A stretch of DNA of 8,435 nucleotides from Elusimicrobiota bacterium. GTDB taxonomy: Bacteria > Elusimicrobiota > Endomicrobiia > CG1-02-37-114 > JAHJSO01. The notes below the pieces were generated by a model. The model had not been told where the DNA came from, ran no database searches, and saw nothing but the letters and a program-made list of their open reading frames with translations. Positions 6,549 to 8,435 of the stretch are shown here, in pieces. The position numbers and the translations under genes were made by a program. The DNA lies in NCBI GenBank assembly GCA_018830385.1, contig JAHJSO010000068.1, positions 1 through 8,435 on the forward strand. The letters are read 5' to 3'. Each line of letters opens with the position of its first letter. The first letter of the stretch is position 1.

Positions 6549-7141
6549 TATAGACCAAACAGCCCCTTAAATCCCATGAATGCAAGAGACATTAAACTTG
6601 CAAGAAAAAACGCCAGCGGGTAACCCCTTAACGATTTCGGCACGGGGGCAAGAACAAGGTGCTCCCTCAACCCCGCGAAAAGTACAATCGCAATGACATA
6701 CCCGAAAGCGACGGCAAAACTGTGCACGACGGTATTTAATAACGAGAGTGAATAGTCAATGTTCAAAAATGCAACTGCGAGTATGGCGCAATTCGTCGTT
6801 ATAAGCGGGAGATATATCCCCATTGCAGAGTAGAGCGGCGGGACATATTTTTTTATGAACATCTCTTCTAACTGGACGAGTGATGCGATCGTGAGTACGA
6901 ACACCGCCGTCCTTAAAAAGGTAATCTGAAACGGCACAAGGACAAGGTGATACACCGCCCAGGAAACTACCCCAGCCATAACCGCAACGAAAGTAACGGC
7001 AAGCCCCATGCTCGCCGAGTTTTTTATATTCGTTGAGACGCCGAAAAATGAACACAGCCCGAGAAATTGCATCAGTATGATGTTGTTTATCAAACTGGCG
7101 CTGAGAAAAATCATACCGGGCGTCATTGAATTGTCTATCAT
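6548..7141 (-). CDS. rnfA: Rnf complex membrane subunit RnfA
   Basis: RnfA is an integral membrane subunit homologous to NqrE; with RnfE it forms the membrane core that carries an Fe-S cluster and takes part in ion coupling. The 197-residue product has about six membrane segments (roughly 10-32, 44-66, 76-92, 103-125, 138-158, 174-192). Characteristic motifs are NNIILMQFLGLCSFFGVS (19-36) with Cys30 and YLPLITTNCAILAVAF (110-125) with Cys118; these two cysteines match those proposed or shown to bind the intramembrane cluster in the family. The ATG at 7141 overlaps the rnfE stop by four bases (ATGA) and has GAGG eight bases upstream. In-frame ATGs at codons 6 and 10 are alternative starts. RnfA and RnfE are paralogues; the neighbour order and the SFFGVS/TTNCAIL motifs decide this assignment. 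Confidence 0.95.
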   Translation of the reverse strand: MIDNSMTPGMIFLSASLINNIILMQFLGLCSFFGVSTNIKNSASMGLAVTFVAVMAGVVSWAVYHLVLVPFQITFLRTAVFVLTIASLVQLEEMFIKKYVPPLYSAMGIYLPLITTNCAILAVAFLNIDYSLSLLNTVVHSFAVAFGYVIAIVLFAGLREHLVLAPVPKSLRGYPLAFFLASLMSLAFMGFKGLFGL

Positions 7142-7746
7142 CTTTTTTTCCTCAGGAAAGTCAGCAATGCCATCAGAGCCCCTATCGTTATAAACCCGCC
7201 GGGCGGCATAGCCATTATCAACGCCGGCTTTGAAATTAACTGGTTGCCTAATAAACTCCCCATCCCGAAAAATTCACGCAGGGCGCTGATAAAGAACAGG
7301 ACGATTAAAAACCCGATGCTCGTCCCTATGCCGTCCAGGACGGACGACCACGCTTTATTCCTGTAAGCGAACGCCTCAGCCCTGCCTATTATAACGCAGT
7401 TCACCACAATCAAAGGTATGAACACTCCTAATTGCCGGTAAAGTTGCGGCGAATATGCCTTTATTACATAGTCCGCTACCGTAACGAATGTGGATATGAT
7501 AATAATAAAAATGGGTATCCTTATCTGCTGTGGCGTGTATTTCCTTACGAGCGAAATTATCAGGTTTGAACCGACCAAAACGAACGCCACGGCAACCGAC
7601 ATACCGACGCCATTGAATAATGTCGTGGATACGGCAAGGACGGGGCAGAGCCCTATCATAAGTACGAGCACGGGGTTACCCCTGAGTATCCCGTATAAAA
7701 AATCGTTTAATTTTGCCGGTTTATGATTGAATTTATCGCTGGACAT
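7138..7746 (-). CDS. rnfE: Rnf complex membrane subunit RnfE
   Basis: RnfE is the NqrD-like membrane partner of RnfA. The 202-residue product has about six membrane segments (roughly 25-45, 48-68, 77-97, 105-122, 137-158, 178-197). Motifs include GNPVLVLMIGLCPVLAVSTT (23-42) with Cys34, IPIFIIIISTFVTVADYVIK (77-96), LGVFIPLIVVNCVIIGRAEA (106-125) with Cys117, and DGIGTSIGF (138-146). Cys34 and Cys117 correspond to the cluster-binding cysteines of the family. The N-terminus, with a short polar stretch before the first helix, is usual. The ATG at 7746 has GGGGAG nine bases upstream. Unlike its tightly packed neighbours it is separated from rnfG by 130 bases that hold an unexplained inverted repeat. 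Confidence 0.95.
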   Translation of the reverse strand: MSSDKFNHKPAKLNDFLYGILRGNPVLVLMIGLCPVLAVSTTLFNGVGMSVAVAFVLVGSNLIISLVRKYTPQQIRIPIFIIIISTFVTVADYVIKAYSPQLYRQLGVFIPLIVVNCVIIGRAEAFAYRNKAWSSVLDGIGTSIGFLIVLFFISALREFFGMGSLLGNQLISKPALIMAMPPGGFITIGALMALLTFLRKKR

Positions 7747-7876
7747 ACTGTCCGTCTCCCCAATGTCTCGCCCTTGAGCGCACGGCCATCACTTCTATTA
7801 CGCCCTATCCCGTCCCTCACTTCACAGGGCGTTCTTGCTTCGCTCGTCCGCCGTTCATAGGTTGCAAAGCACTTTA
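7747..7876. other. unexplained spacer with inverted repeat between rnfG and rnfE
   Basis: This 130-base gap interrupts an otherwise overlapping operon. On the minus strand ACGCCCT (7832-7826) and AGGGCGT (7806-7800) form a perfect seven-base inverted repeat with a 19-base loop, and GAAGTGA occurs twice. No T-run follows the stem, so it is not a standard terminator. One minus-strand frame stays open across the whole gap (reading about YERRTSEARTPCEVRDGIG and onward), but it has no clear start and no family I recognise. It could be a degraded mobile-element fragment or an RNA processing or attenuation site. Confidence 0.45.
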
Positions 7877-8413
7877 CTACTTTCCCGGGTGTGATTGAAC
7901 CCTGCCCATCGCCTGCTTAACCGCATACAGGACTGCCCTTGACGAGACCGTGGCGCCGGTAATCGCCTGAATTCCGCTCCCCTCGGCGCCGAACGCCAGT
8001 TCGTCATATCCCCTGCCGGAAAACTGGCCAAGGAAATGGTTCTTTGATATACGGTTGCCGAGGCCCGGTGTCTCGCTCTGCTGGAGGACCTTCACCCCGG
8101 TGATTTTTTCTTCTGCGTTTATACCCGCCATTAACTTTATGGGGCCCGCATATCCCCTTGTTTCAAAACTGACTATCTTACCTACTGCCTCGCGCCTGCC
8201 CGCCTTCTCAATAAAACCGAGCATGAAATTGCCGGAATCGTCCGCGGACTCAAACGTCTCCGCCTGCGGCAGGAGTTCTTTCCTTGCCGCCATTATTTTC
8301 TCCCTTTCCTGCCTTTCAATCTCCGGCATTGTTTTGTTATAGACAAATGACAGTATTGCGGAAGATAAAATACACAAGAACGTGAGTTTTACCGCGTAAT
8401 CTATAATTTTCAC
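7877..8413 (-). CDS. rnfG: Rnf complex flavoprotein subunit RnfG
   Basis: RnfG is a membrane-anchored subunit with a covalently bound FMN, facing the outside of the cytoplasmic membrane, and it passes electrons within the Rnf complex. The 178-residue product has one N-terminal membrane helix (about 6-25) and an FMN-binding domain. The flavinylation motif is ITGATVSSRAV (151-161), with Thr155 as the expected attachment residue; SETPGLGNRI (113-122) is the other hallmark, found in RnfG and NqrC. The start is GTG at 8413, well supported by GAGGAGGT seven bases upstream. The GTG overlaps the probable rnfD stop by four bases (GTGA). Two consecutive stop codons (TAG TAA) end the gene. A separate ApbE-type flavin transferase would be needed to attach FMN; it is not in the window. 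Confidence 0.95.
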   Translation of the reverse strand: MKIIDYAVKLTFLCILSSAILSFVYNKTMPEIERQEREKIMAARKELLPQAETFESADDSGNFMLGFIEKAGRREAVGKIVSFETRGYAGPIKLMAGINAEEKITGVKVLQQSETPGLGNRISKNHFLGQFSGRGYDELAFGAEGSGIQAITGATVSSRAVLYAVKQAMGRVQSHPGK

Positions 8414-8435
8414 GCCCCGAACCTCCTCGGAATAG
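8410..8435 (-). CDS. rnfD: C-terminal tail of RnfD (partial, 5' side outside window)
   Basis: The last 26 bases on the minus strand are open in one frame that reads IPRRFGA and stops at TGA (8412-8410), overlapping the rnfG GTG by four bases. A basic, Pro-containing end of this kind is compatible with RnfD, and rnfD precedes rnfG in the usual rnfCDGEAB order. The assignment rests on gene order and the overlap, not on recognisable domain sequence. Confidence 0.5.
8421..8428 (-). promoter_or_regulatory. ribosome binding site for the GTG start of rnfG
   Basis: GAGGAGGT on the minus strand lies seven bases before the GTG at 8413. The strength and spacing support GTG as the true start. The site lies inside the presumed rnfD tail. 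Confidence 0.75.

Noticed and set aside
7800..7832. Inverted repeat as a rho-independent terminator after rnfG
   Set aside because: The stem is short with a 19-base loop and no T-run follows in the direction of transcription.
7747..7876. A small gene or group II intron fragment in the rnfG/rnfE gap
   Set aside because: The open frame lacks a convincing start and recognised domain. A GTGCG string alone is not enough evidence for an intron end.

Overview
The window is one continuous minus-strand stretch of core bacterial genes, with no plus-strand gene that I can support. Read in the direction of transcription (high to low coordinates), it starts in an Rnf electron-transport operon: the tail of rnfD, then rnfG, rnfE, rnfA and rnfB. 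After a 137-base gap comes the widely conserved translation and envelope cluster rpsB, tsf, pyrH, frr, uppS, cdsA, dxr. The dxr gene runs off the left edge only a few codons before its expected end.

The Rnf genes encode a membrane complex that passes electrons between ferredoxin and NAD and couples this to Na+ or H+ movement. Its RnfB here is the long, multi-ferredoxin type typical of anaerobes. The second block encodes ribosomal protein S2, EF-Ts, UMP kinase, ribosome recycling factor, undecaprenyl diphosphate synthase, CDP-diglyceride synthase and DXP reductoisomerase. Together these cover ribosome assembly and recycling, pyrimidine nucleotides, the lipid carrier for cell-wall synthesis, phospholipids and the MEP isoprenoid pathway. 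DXR and UppS lie in one pathway (isoprenoid precursors to C55 carrier).

The organism is a bacterium, most likely anaerobic, with the MEP pathway, a short-form EF-Ts (about 205 residues) and a long RnfB. A planctomycete/anammox-like, deltaproteobacterial or related lineage would fit, but the sequence does not decide this.

Genes are tightly packed. There are overlaps of 4 bases at rnfD/rnfG, rnfE/rnfA and uppS/cdsA, 1 base at rnfA/rnfB, and a ribosome binding site inside the pyrH stop for frr. The three larger gaps stand out: 7747-7876 (rnfG/rnfE, with a perfect inverted repeat and no recognised content), 5620-5756 (rnfB/rpsB, with direct repeats, two TTGACA boxes and an inverted repeat abutting the rpsB ribosome binding site) and 4082-4181 (tsf/pyrH, with a stem next to the pyrH ribosome binding site). 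I found no convincing intrinsic terminator, tRNA, rRNA, CRISPR array or intact mobile element. The coding content is ordinary; whatever is new here is most likely in the gaps.
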